Of a stretch of DNA of 64,000 nt, positions 47,543 through 55,943 are shown in pieces. Both the position numbers and the translations under genes were made by a program. Origin of the DNA: Paracoccus sigandri (lineage in GTDB: Bacteria; Pseudomonadota; Alphaproteobacteria; Rhodobacterales; Rhodobacteraceae); assembly GCF_003709565.1 (NCBI RefSeq), contig NZ_QNRC01000004.1, positions 62,001 through 126,000 on the forward strand, written 5' to 3'. Position 1 is the first letter of the stretch; each line of letters begins with the position of its first letter. The notes below the pieces were generated by a model. The model did no database searches. It had not been told where the DNA came from and worked only from the letters and a program-made list of their open reading frames with translations.

Positions 47543-48897
47543 GCGCCCTCGCGGTGGTTTCCTTCGCGGCGGTCCAGCCGGATCAGGATGCCGTCGCGGC
47601 CGCGCACGGTCAAGCGGGCGACCGGGACCGGCGCCCTGTGCCCCGGCGACAGGTGGAAAGCCGCGGTGATCCGGGCCAGCATGACCACGCCCTCCAGCAT
47701 CGCGAAGCCGGCGCCGGGGCAGACCCGCTGGCCGGCCGAGAAGGGGATATAGGCGTCGCGGGCCGAGGCCTTGCCCGATTGCGTGTCCCAGCGGCCCGGA
47801 TCGAAGTCATCGGGGCGGTCCCACAGCCGCTGGTGGCGCTGCAGGTGCCAGGGCGACAGCACCAGCTGCGCACCCTTCGGCACCGGGCGGTCGCGGAAGG
47901 TCTCGGGTCGGGTCGCCTCGCGCACCATCATCGGCACCGGGGGATAGAGCCGCAGCGCCTCGCGAAAGGCGGCGCGGGTGGCTTTCAGCCCGCTGGCGGC
48001 GGTGAAATCGCGCGCCAGGTCCGCGCCCTCGGCGGCGACGCGGTCCTGCCATTCGGGATGGGCCGCCAGCAGCCACAGCGCCCAGGCCAGGGCCGAGGCG
48101 CTGGTTTCGTGTCCGGCCAGGAAGAAGATCGCCACCTGGTCGACCATTTCCCGCGCGTCGAAGCAGCGGCCGGTCTGCGGGTCGGGCGTGGTCATGATCT
48201 TGGAGGCCAGATCGGCGGGGGCGGTGCCTGCCCGGATCGCCGTCATGCGGGCGGCGACGAGATCCTGGATCAGGCCGCGGATCTGGGCGGCGGTGGCGCG
48301 GGTGCGGTGGGAATGCGGGCGTGGCAGCCAGCGCGGCAGGGGGACCATCGCGGCCAGGTTGACGATGGGCTGGGCGTCCTGATGGGCGCGGAAGGCGCGA
48401 AAGACGCGGGCGGCGATGTCATGCTCGATCGGCAGGGAAAACAGCGCGCGGAAGATCACGTCGGCGGCGGCATGGCTGGCCTCGGGCTCGATGTCGATCT
48501 CGCCGGGCGTCAGCCGGGCAAGGGCGGCGTCCGAGGCCTGCCAGATCGCCTCGAAACTGTCGCGCAGCCGGCCGCCCTCGAAGGCGGGGTCGATGATGCG
48601 GCGCTGGCGGGCCCACTCGGCGCCGTTGGTGACGAAGATCGAATTGCCCAGGAGCGGCGCCAGCCCCTCGCGCAGGCGGTCGGATTTCGGGAAATCGCCG
48701 GGCCGGTCGCGCAGGATCAGCCGCACCAGCGCCGGGTCGTTGCACAGGAAGCTGTGGATCAGCGGGTTGCGGAACTCGGCCATCCAGGCGCGGTAGAACC
48801 GCTCGGGCAGGGCCGAGAGCAGGTCGCGCCGGAAGCCGCGCGCCAGGCGCAGGAAGCCGCTGCGGCCTTGCGGACCCTGGGGTCGGGGCGGGATCAC
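47539..48897 (-). CDS. Cytochrome P450
   Basis: The 452-aa protein has the I-helix AGHETS (261-266), ExxR E313-R316 and the haem loop FSAGQRVCPG with C393 as thiolate ligand. There is no N-terminal membrane anchor, and no ferredoxin or reductase gene is adjacent. The length and HETS/CPG pattern resemble the CYP102/110/fatty-acid-like bacterial branch, but the substrate is unknown. It overlaps the upstream membrane hydrolase-like gene by 4 bp and the downstream YjbR gene by 4 bp. Confidence 0.92.
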   Translation of the reverse strand: MIPPRPQGPQGRSGFLRLARGFRRDLLSALPERFYRAWMAEFRNPLIHSFLCNDPALVRLILRDRPGDFPKSDRLREGLAPLLGNSIFVTNGAEWARQRRIIDPAFEGGRLRDSFEAIWQASDAALARLTPGEIDIEPEASHAAADVIFRALFSLPIEHDIAARVFRAFRAHQDAQPIVNLAAMVPLPRWLPRPHSHRTRATAAQIRGLIQDLVAARMTAIRAGTAPADLASKIMTTPDPQTGRCFDAREMVDQVAIFFLAGHETSASALAWALWLLAAHPEWQDRVAAEGADLARDFTAASGLKATRAAFREALRLYPPVPMMVREATRPETFRDRPVPKGAQLVLSPWHLQRHQRLWDRPDDFDPGRWDTQSGKASARDAYIPFSAGQRVCPGAGFAMLEGVVMLARITAAFHLSPGHRAPVPVARLTVRGRDGILIRLDRREGNHREGA

Positions 48898-50096
48898 GCC
48901 AGCCCCCGCCCGGCCGGGCGGGTGATCCGGGCCGGCGAGGGCGCGCGGGCGGCAAAGCGCGCCCCCAGCGCCAGCGGGCCGGCGGTGATCGCGAAATAGT
49001 CGTAGTCGCCCGGCCGGTCGAAGGCGCAGAGATACTGGAAATGCTTGCGGAACCAGCGCCCGCGCAGCGCCCGCTGGCGCTGGGGTGAAAGCGTCTGGGT
49101 GAAGGCGGCCGAGATGACCAGCGGCCAGCGCTGGCCGGGGCCAGCCACGCCGGTGACGGCCACCGGATCGCAGAGGCCGAAGCAGCAGGCATCGCCCGGC
49201 GCGGTGACGTCCAGCCAGAAGATCTCGGGCCGTTCCGACAGGAAGGCCAGGTCCGCGCGCAGCCGCTGCGAGCGCGGCAGGAAGGACGCCATCGGCACCA
49301 CATGGCCAAGCGTCAGCAGCGACAGCGCCGGGCCGGTCGCGGGCAGGCGCCCGGCGCGGATCAGGTCGGCCAGCAGCGACACCGCCAGATAGGCGCCCGA
49401 GGAATGGCCGACGACCAGGACCTCGTCCAGGTCCTCCTCCAGCGCCTCGGCTAGGCGGGTGGCGAATGCGCCGAGGCGGGCTTCCAGCTCGGGCGGGTAG
49501 GCGCCGCCGTTCCGGGCGGTGAAGGCATAGTCATGCATCAGGTAATAGGCGAAGATCCGGTGGTCCTGCCGCCTGAACCAGGCCAGCACGCCCCAGAGGC
49601 AGGCCAGCGCCGCCGCAAGCCCCGCCGCCCAGCCCAGCCAGCGGCCCAGCAGCCACCCGGCCAGCGCGCCCGCCAGGCAGGCCAGCAGAAGCTGCGCCAG
49701 AAGCACCGCGATCGGGTAGAGCGCGGCGATGACCGGGGCCAGGCGCAGCCGCATCAGCCGCATGAGCGCGCCCGAGCCGATATAGGCCCAGGCGGTCGTC
49801 ACCAGCTGCAGATAGGTGGCCGCGATGCCGCTGCGCATGGATTGCTGGACCAGGTCGGACCAGACCAGCACCTCGATCCGGGTGCGGGCGCGGCCTTCGG
49901 GAAAGCGGCCCTCGACCGACCAGCCGAAAGGGGCGGGATCGCGCGCTTCGGCGGCGGGCGTGACCATGGCCAGCCGATAGCCCGAGATGCGCGCCTGCTG
50001 TCCCCCCTCGCGGCGGTAGAGTTCGCGGTAGCGGCGCGGCGGGATGGGGTCGAAGCCGGGCAGGTAAAGCACCTTGCGTCGGAACGAAGCTGTCAT
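48894..50096 (-). CDS. Membrane protein with alpha/beta-hydrolase-like domain
   Basis: The 400-aa protein begins MTASFRRKVLYLPGFDPIPPRRYRELYRREG, then has two or three hydrophobic helices (about residues 120-170) and an alpha/beta-hydrolase nucleophile elbow GHSSG in VLVVGHSSGAYLAVSLLADLI. The catalytic Asp and His are not obvious, so hydrolase activity is inferred. It is translationally coupled to the P450. A lipid-type substrate would fit both but is speculation. Confidence 0.75.
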   Translation of the reverse strand: MTASFRRKVLYLPGFDPIPPRRYRELYRREGGQQARISGYRLAMVTPAAEARDPAPFGWSVEGRFPEGRARTRIEVLVWSDLVQQSMRSGIAATYLQLVTTAWAYIGSGALMRLMRLRLAPVIAALYPIAVLLAQLLLACLAGALAGWLLGRWLGWAAGLAAALACLWGVLAWFRRQDHRIFAYYLMHDYAFTARNGGAYPPELEARLGAFATRLAEALEEDLDEVLVVGHSSGAYLAVSLLADLIRAGRLPATGPALSLLTLGHVVPMASFLPRSQRLRADLAFLSERPEIFWLDVTAPGDACCFGLCDPVAVTGVAGPGQRWPLVISAAFTQTLSPQRQRALRGRWFRKHFQYLCAFDRPGDYDYFAITAGPLALGARFAARAPSPARITRPAGRGLA

Positions 50097-50183
50097 GGCG
50101 AGGTGGTCATGGCGCGGCCTCTTGCTGCAGGGCAGCAGGATAGGTGAATTCCGTTCCTGCGCAAGGGGGTTAGCCCTGGGGGG

Positions 50184-50867
50184 TTAGCCCTGGTGCCAGC
50201 GGGCCTCGTGCTGTTCGATCGCGGCGATGCGGCGCGCGGCGGGCGGGTGCGAGAGGAACCATGCCGGCATCGCCGCGCGCCCGCCCGCCATCCGGTCCAG
50301 CTTGCGAAACAGCGATTTCTGCGGGCCGGTGCCCAGCCCGGCGCGGATCATCAGCGCGCTGGCGAAGCGGTCGGCCTCGTATTCGTCCTGCCGCGACAGC
50401 CGGGCGGCGATGGCGGTGGCGACCAGGTTGGCGATCCAGGCGCCGATGCCGGGCAGGAAGCGGCCCAGCACGCCGGCCAGCGCCAGCCGGATCGCGTTCT
50501 GGCCCGCGAAGTCGATCATCCGCCGGCGCGAATGGCCGAGGCTGACATGGCCGAGTTCATGCGCGATGACGCTGGCCAGTTCCTCGGGCGTGACCTCGCA
50601 GGCGTCCAGCTTGCGGATGAAGCCGCGGGTCAGGAAGATCCGGCCGTCGGGCGCGGCGAGGCCGTTCACCGGCTCGACCTCGTAGATATGGGCGCGGATC
50701 GGCGGCAGGTCCATCGCCTCGCCCAGCCGCTTCAGCATCGGGCTGAGGCGCGGGTGGCTGAGCGGCGTCGATCTTTCGTTCAGCTCGTGCTTCAGCCGCC
50801 ATGCGGAGAAGAACCACATCGCGGCGAGATAGAGGATCAGCAGGATGATCGGCGTGAATTTCAGCAT
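50184..50867 (-). CDS. M48-family membrane metalloprotease
   Basis: The 227-aa protein has an N-terminal membrane helix (FTPIILLILYLAAMWFF) and the zinc motif H103-E-L-G-H107 with a third ligand region SRQDEYEADRFA. It is a small member of the M48/HtpX-Oma1 group, probably facing the periplasm or cytosol as a quality-control protease. I use the ATG at 50867; a longer reading to 50933 runs over the repeat arm at 50934 and adds no domain. Confidence 0.9.
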   Translation of the reverse strand: MLKFTPIILLILYLAAMWFFSAWRLKHELNERSTPLSHPRLSPMLKRLGEAMDLPPIRAHIYEVEPVNGLAAPDGRIFLTRGFIRKLDACEVTPEELASVIAHELGHVSLGHSRRRMIDFAGQNAIRLALAGVLGRFLPGIGAWIANLVATAIAARLSRQDEYEADRFASALMIRAGLGTGPQKSLFRKLDRMAGGRAAMPAWFLSHPPAARRIAAIEQHEARWHQG

Positions 50868-50933
50868 GGGGTGAAGCTGGGGACGATCGGGGGTGGCGTC
50901 AAGCGGGCGGTGGCCGGGTGGCGACGCCGACAT

Positions 50934-50955
50934 GGGTATTTGGGCAACGAAGAAG
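50934..50955 (+). repeat. Single arm of the palindromic intergenic element
   Basis: GGGTATTTGGGCAACGAAGA followed by AG. It matches the arms at 1015 and 6146 with one or two changes. It lies 8 bp beyond the stop of the minus-strand VWA gene, the same spacing seen for copy 2 beside lrgB. Confidence 0.75.
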
Positions 50956-50963
50956 CCGGCGGG

Positions 50964-52145
50964 TCAGCCAAGCAGGCGCATGGCCTGGGTCAGGCCTTCC
51001 AGCGTGAGCGGCATCATGCGGTTTTCGAAGATCTGGCCGATCATCGCGATGGAGGGGATGTGGCGCCAGTGCGGCCGCGGCACCGGGTTCAGCCAGACAT
51101 GGTCGGGCCAGGTCTCGGTGGCGCGGCGCAGCCAGATCTCGCCCGGTTCGGGATTCCAGTGTTCGTTGGCGCCGCCGGGGGCGACGATCTCGTAGGGCGA
51201 CATCGAGGCGTCGCCCACGAAGATGCATTTGTAGTCGCGCCCGTAGCGGTGCAGGATGTCCCAGGTCGCGGTCTGCTCCGTCCAGCGGCGGCGGTTGTCG
51301 GTCCACACGCCCTCGTAGAGGCAGTTGTGGAAGTAGAAATGCTCCATATGCTTGAATTCGGCGCGGGCGGCGGAAAAGAGTTCGTCGACCAGCCGCGTGT
51401 GGTCGTCCATCGAGCCGCCCACGTCCAGAAACAGCAGCACCTTGACCGCATTGCGGCGTTCCGGCCGGGTCTGCACGTCGATATAGCCGTGATCGGCGGT
51501 GGCGCGGATCGTGGCGGGCAGGTCCAGTTCCTCGGCCGCGCCGTGGCGCGCCCATTGCCGCAGACGCTTCAGCGCCACCTTGATGTTGCGCGTGCCCAGT
51601 TCCACGCTGTCGTCGAAGTCGCGGAATTCGCGCCTGTCCCAGACCTTGACCGCGCGGCGGTGGCGGCTTTCCTGCTGGCCGATGCGCACGCCCTCGGGAT
51701 TGTAGCCATAGGCGCCGAAGGGAGAAGTGCCCGCCGTGCCGATCCACTTGTTGCCGCCCTGGTGGCGGGATTGCTGCTCGGCCAGGCGCTCGCGCAGCCT
51801 GGCCATCAGCTCCTCGAAGCTGCCGCTGGCCTCGACCTGGGCCCTTTCCTGGTCGCTCAGCAGCTTTTCGGCCAGTTGCTCCAGCCATTCCCTCGGGATC
51901 GTGCGCTCGCTGACCAGCGCCTCGACCGGGACCTGTTCCAGCCCCGAGAACGCCTCGGCGAAGGCGCGGTCGAAGCGGTCCAGGTGGCGTTCGTCCTTGA
52001 CCAGCACCAGCCGCGCGAAGTGATAGAAGCCGTCGACCGACCAGCCGGGGATCCCGGCTGCCATGCCGGCCATCAGGTCCAGCCATTCCCGCAGCGAGAC
52101 CGGAACCCCTTGCCGGCGCAGGCTGTCGAGGAACGGCAGGAACAT
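50964..52145 (-). CDS. VWA-domain protein (CoxE type)
   Basis: The 393-aa protein has an N-terminal helical part (FLDSLRRQGVPVSLREWLDLMAGMAAG) and a C-terminal von Willebrand A domain with the modified MIDAS LFLDVGGSMDDH, then FVGDASMSPYEI. CoxE-type proteins usually work with a MoxR/CoxD-type AAA ATPase in metal-cofactor insertion. No such ATPase is in this window. Its ATG overlaps the stop of a 54-aa membrane protein by one base. Confidence 0.9.
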   Translation of the reverse strand: MFLPFLDSLRRQGVPVSLREWLDLMAGMAAGIPGWSVDGFYHFARLVLVKDERHLDRFDRAFAEAFSGLEQVPVEALVSERTIPREWLEQLAEKLLSDQERAQVEASGSFEELMARLRERLAEQQSRHQGGNKWIGTAGTSPFGAYGYNPEGVRIGQQESRHRRAVKVWDRREFRDFDDSVELGTRNIKVALKRLRQWARHGAAEELDLPATIRATADHGYIDVQTRPERRNAVKVLLFLDVGGSMDDHTRLVDELFSAARAEFKHMEHFYFHNCLYEGVWTDNRRRWTEQTATWDILHRYGRDYKCIFVGDASMSPYEIVAPGGANEHWNPEPGEIWLRRATETWPDHVWLNPVPRPHWRHIPSIAMIGQIFENRMMPLTLEGLTQAMRLLG

Positions 52146-52309
52146 CACAGCATCCGTTCGATGGCGATCGTGGCGAAGAGGCCCAGCACCGCAAGCGCCA
52201 TCGCATAGGCGGCCGCGTATTGCGCCCGGTCGCGGCGGTCTCCGCCAAGCTGGCTGGCGCGGCGCCAGCCCAGAAGGGCGCCGAGAATGGCTGCTGCGAT
52301 GACGATCAT
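52145..52309 (-). CDS. 54-aa two-helix membrane protein
   Basis: The protein reads MIVIAAAILGALLGWRRASQ, a charged Gly/Asp/Arg turn, and a second helix AYAMALAVLGLFATIAI. Two membrane helices with an Arg-rich loop are clear. The stop and the VWA start share one base, so the gene is coupled to coxE. I know similar tiny proteins upstream of this VWA gene in related genomes, but no function. Confidence 0.72.
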   Translation of the reverse strand: MIVIAAAILGALLGWRRASQLGGDRRDRAQYAAAYAMALAVLGLFATIAIERML

Positions 52310-52429
52310 GGCTGCCTCTGTCGTTCCGTCGTCCCGCAGATAGACCGCCCCGCCCCCCCGCGCAACCGAAGTTGCGATTCGGCCCCTTTGGCGGCAGGCT
52401 GGTAGTCGGGCCCATCGGGGGAAACGCGC

Positions 52430-55400
52430 ATGGCTGAAATGGAGGAGATCCGCCGCAGGATCCGTGCCTCTCATCTGGGGGACGAGACCCAGCTGATGGC
52501 TCAGATGGTCCGCGACCTGGCGCCGGACGGGGGCGCGCGCGCCGCGATCGCGGCCGCGGGGGCCGACCTGGTGCGGGCGGTGCGCGGCGGCGCCCGGCCC
52601 GGCCTGATGGAGGTGTTCCTGGCCGAATACGGGCTGTCCACCGAGGAGGGCGTGGCGCTGATGTGCCTGGCCGAGGCGCTGCTGCGGGTGCCCGATGCCG
52701 CGACCATGGACGAGCTGATCGAGGACAAGATCGCGCCCTCGGAATGGGGGCAGCACCTGGGCCATTCGGCCTCGCCGCTGGTCAATGCCTCGACCTGGGC
52801 GCTGATGCTGACCGGCAAGGTGCTGCGCGGGGACGAGACGCCGGGCATCGCCGGCCATCTGCGCAATGCCGTCCGCCGGTTGGGAGAGCCGGTGATCCGC
52901 AGTGCCGTGCATCGCGCCATGCGCGAGATGGGCCAGCAATTCGTGCTGGGCGAGACCATGCAGGCGGCGATCCGGCGCGGCCGCGACCGGGTCGCGAAGG
53001 GCTTCACCTACAGCTATGACATGCTGGGAGAGGCCGCCCGGACCGCCAGCGACGCGGCGGATTACCTGGCGGCCTATGAGGGGGCCATCGCGGCGCTGGC
53101 GGCGGGCCGCGGGGAGGGCGATCTGCGCGACCGGCCCGGCGTCTCGATCAAGCTCTCGGCGCTGCATCCGCGATACGAGGCCAGCCAGCACGACCGGGTC
53201 ATGGCCGAGCTGGCGCCGGTGGTGCTGCAGCTGTGCCGCCTGGCCGCGCGGGCGGGCATGGGGCTGAACATCGATGCCGAGGAGCAGGACCGGCTGGACC
53301 TGTCGCTGGACGTGATCCAGGCGGTGCTGTCGGACCCATCGCTGGCGGGCTGGGACGGGTTCGGCGTGGTCGTGCAGGCCTATGGCAAGCGCGCGACGGC
53401 GGTGATCGACTGGCTGGAGGCGCTGGCCGAGCACGAGGACCGGCGGATCATGGTGCGGCTGGTCAAGGGCGCCTATTGGGACAGCGAGATCAAGCGCGCG
53501 CAGGTGGACGGGCTGGCGGGCTTCCCGGTCTGGACGCGCAAGCCCGCCACCGATGTCGCCTGGATCTGCTGCGCGCGAAAGCTGCTGGCCAGCCCGCGCA
53601 TCTATCCGCAATTCGCCACCCACAACGCCCATTCCGTCGCGGCGATCCTGCATCTGGCGGGCGAGGATCGCGATTTCGAGTTCCAGCGCCTGCACGGCAT
53701 GGGCGAGGCGCTGCACGACATCGTCAAGGCGCGGCACGGCACGCGCTGCCGCATCTATGCCCCGGTCGGCGCGCATGAGGACCTGCTGGCCTATCTGGTC
53801 CGCCGCCTGCTGGAGAACGGCGCCAATTCCAGCTTCGTCAACCGCATCGTGGACGACTCGATCCCGGCGGACCAGGTCGCGCCGGACCCCTTTGCCGAAT
53901 GGGACCAATTGGCCGGTCATCCCGCCCGCGGCGTGCGCCATCCCGAGGCGCTGTTTGCCCCGGCGCGGCTGAATTCGCGCGGCTTCGATCTGCGCGACCC
54001 GCTGGTGCTGGCGCGGATCGAGACCGCCCGCGCGCCTTTCGCCACCCATCAGTGGCAGGCCGCCCCGATCCTTGCCGCGCCCGACGCGAGCGAGGCGCGC
54101 GCCCCGCAAGAGGTCGTCAACCCGGCCCGGCCGAACGACCGCGTGGGGCGGGTGGCGCTGGCCTCGGGGGCCGACATCGAGGCGGCGCTGGAGGGCGCGG
54201 GCAGCTGGGACGTCTCGCCCGCGACGCGCTCGGTCATCCTGCGGATGGCGGCGGACCTTTATGAGGATCATTTCGGAGAGCTTTTCGCGCTGCTGGCGCG
54301 CGAGGCGGGCAAGGCGCTGCCCGACGCGGTGGCGGAACTGCGCGAGGCGGTGGATTTCCTGCGCTATTACGCGGGCTTCGCCAGCGCGGAGGCGTCGCGC
54401 GGCATCTTCGCCTGCATCTCGCCCTGGAACTTCCCGCTGGCGATCTTCACCGGCCAGGTCGCGGCGGCCCTGGCGGCGGGCAACGCGGTGCTGGCCAAGC
54501 CGGCCGAGGCGACCAGCCTGATCGCCCATCGCGCCACCCAGCTGCTGCACAAGGCCGGCGTGCCGGTCCATGCGCTGCAATTGCTGCCGGGCGAGGGCGC
54601 GCGGGTCGGCACCGCGCTGTGCAGCGATCCGCGCGTGGGCGGGGTCTGCTTCACCGGATCCCTGCCCACCGCGCAGGCGATCAACCGGGCGATGGCGGCG
54701 AACCTGTCGCCCGATGCGCCGCTGATCGCGGAAACCGGCGGGCTGAACGCGATGGTGGTCGATTCCACCGCCCTGCCGGAACAGGCGGTGCGCGACATCC
54801 TGGCCAGCGCCTTCCAGTCGGCGGGGCAGCGCTGTTCGGCGCTGCGGATGCTCTATGTCCAGAAGGATGTCGAGGAGCGGCTGCTGACCATGCTGCACGG
54901 CGCGATGGACGAATTGCGGCAGGGCGATCCCTGGGATGTCTCGACCGATATCGGCCCGGTCATCTCGGCCCATGCCAAGAACGGCATCGACGAACATGTC
55001 ACCACCGCCCGCGATCAGGGCCGCGTGCTGCACCGGCTGCGGCCGCCGGGACGCGGCCATTACGTCGCGCCGGTCACGATCCGCGTCGGCGGGATCGAGG
55101 ATGTGGGCCGCGAGGTCTTCGGCCCGGTGCTGCATGTGGCGCGCTTCGAGGCGCGCGACCTGGACCGGGTGCTGGGGGCGATCAACGCCTCGGGCTATGG
55201 GCTGACCTTCGGGCTGCATACGCGGATCGACGACCGGGTGCAGCATGTGGACAAGCGGCTGGCGGTGGGCAACCTCTATGTCAACCGCAACCAGATCGGC
55301 GCGGTGGTGGGCAGCCAGCCCTTCGGCGGCGAGGGGCTGTCGGGCACCGGCCCCAAGGCGGGCGGGCCGCATTACGTCCCGCGCTTCCGGGCGGTGGCCG

Positions 55401-55873
55401 CGGCGCGCAGGCCCGCCCCCGAGATGCCGCCGGCCGATGCGAAGGCCGTGCAGGCGGCGCTGGACAAGGCCCTGACCGACAGCGCCACCGCGCGCGAGAC
55501 GCAGCTTCTGCCGGGGCCGACGGGCGAATCGAACCGGCTGACGCTGCACGCGCGCGGCACCGTGCTGTGCCTGGGGCCCGATACCCCCGCGCAGGCCGCC
55601 ATCGCCGCCGCGCAGGGCTGCGCGGCGGTCGAGGTCGCGGGCCATCTGCCCGCCGACGCGCTGCGCGACCTGTCGGGCATGGCGCTGGTCGCCTGGGACG
55701 GGCCCGAGGACCAGGCGCGGCTCTATCGCATGGCGCTGGCGGCGCGGGGCGGGCCGATCGTGGCGCTGGTCCATTCGGGCGAACTGGCCGCCCATGCGCT
55801 GCTGGAGCGGCACCTGTGCATCGACACCACGGCCTCGGGGGGCAATGCCTCGCTGCTGGCCGTGGCGGGGTGA
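52430..55873 (+). CDS. putA: Bifunctional proline dehydrogenase / P5C dehydrogenase
   Basis: The 1147-aa enzyme oxidises proline to glutamate. The proline dehydrogenase half (about 70-450) includes VSIKLSALHPRYE, MVRLVKGAYWDSEIKRAQ and RRLLENGANSSFVNRIVDD; the aldehyde dehydrogenase half (about 510-990) includes CISPWNFPLAIFTGQ, ETGGLNAMVVDST and the catalytic C802 in SAGQRCSALRM. There is no N-terminal ribbon-helix-helix, so it is not the self-repressing form. A C-terminal extension of about 140 residues follows. A Lrp-type putR is not adjacent. Confidence 0.97.
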   Translation: MAEMEEIRRRIRASHLGDETQLMAQMVRDLAPDGGARAAIAAAGADLVRAVRGGARPGLMEVFLAEYGLSTEEGVALMCLAEALLRVPDAATMDELIEDKIAPSEWGQHLGHSASPLVNASTWALMLTGKVLRGDETPGIAGHLRNAVRRLGEPVIRSAVHRAMREMGQQFVLGETMQAAIRRGRDRVAKGFTYSYDMLGEAARTASDAADYLAAYEGAIAALAAGRGEGDLRDRPGVSIKLSALHPRYEASQHDRVMAELAPVVLQLCRLAARAGMGLNIDAEEQDRLDLSLDVIQAVLSDPSLAGWDGFGVVVQAYGKRATAVIDWLEALAEHEDRRIMVRLVKGAYWDSEIKRAQVDGLAGFPVWTRKPATDVAWICCARKLLASPRIYPQFATHNAHSVAAILHLAGEDRDFEFQRLHGMGEALHDIVKARHGTRCRIYAPVGAHEDLLAYLVRRLLENGANSSFVNRIVDDSIPADQVAPDPFAEWDQLAGHPARGVRHPEALFAPARLNSRGFDLRDPLVLARIETARAPFATHQWQAAPILAAPDASEARAPQEVVNPARPNDRVGRVALASGADIEAALEGAGSWDVSPATRSVILRMAADLYEDHFGELFALLAREAGKALPDAVAELREAVDFLRYYAGFASAEASRGIFACISPWNFPLAIFTGQVAAALAAGNAVLAKPAEATSLIAHRATQLLHKAGVPVHALQLLPGEGARVGTALCSDPRVGGVCFTGSLPTAQAINRAMAANLSPDAPLIAETGGLNAMVVDSTALPEQAVRDILASAFQSAGQRCSALRMLYVQKDVEERLLTMLHGAMDELRQGDPWDVSTDIGPVISAHAKNGIDEHVTTARDQGRVLHRLRPPGRGHYVAPVTIRVGGIEDVGREVFGPVLHVARFEARDLDRVLGAINASGYGLTFGLHTRIDDRVQHVDKRLAVGNLYVNRNQIGAVVGSQPFGGEGLSGTGPKAGGPHYVPRFRAVAAARRPAPEMPPADAKAVQAALDKALTDSATARETQLLPGPTGESNRLTLHARGTVLCLGPDTPAQAAIAAAQGCAAVEVAGHLPADALRDLSGMALVAWDGPEDQARLYRMALAARGGPIVALVHSGELAAHALLERHLCIDTTASGGNASLLAVAG

Positions 55874-55943
55874 CGGAAGCGGCTTGGCGGCTCACGTTCC
55901 CGTGATATGCTGCCCCCCGGATTGACCAGTGCCGGAGGGAACC

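Noticed and set aside
52145..55813. A 1222-codon open frame antisense to putA
   Set aside because: It mirrors the coding strand of putA. Only its last 54 codons, which lie outside putA, look like a real protein and are called separately.
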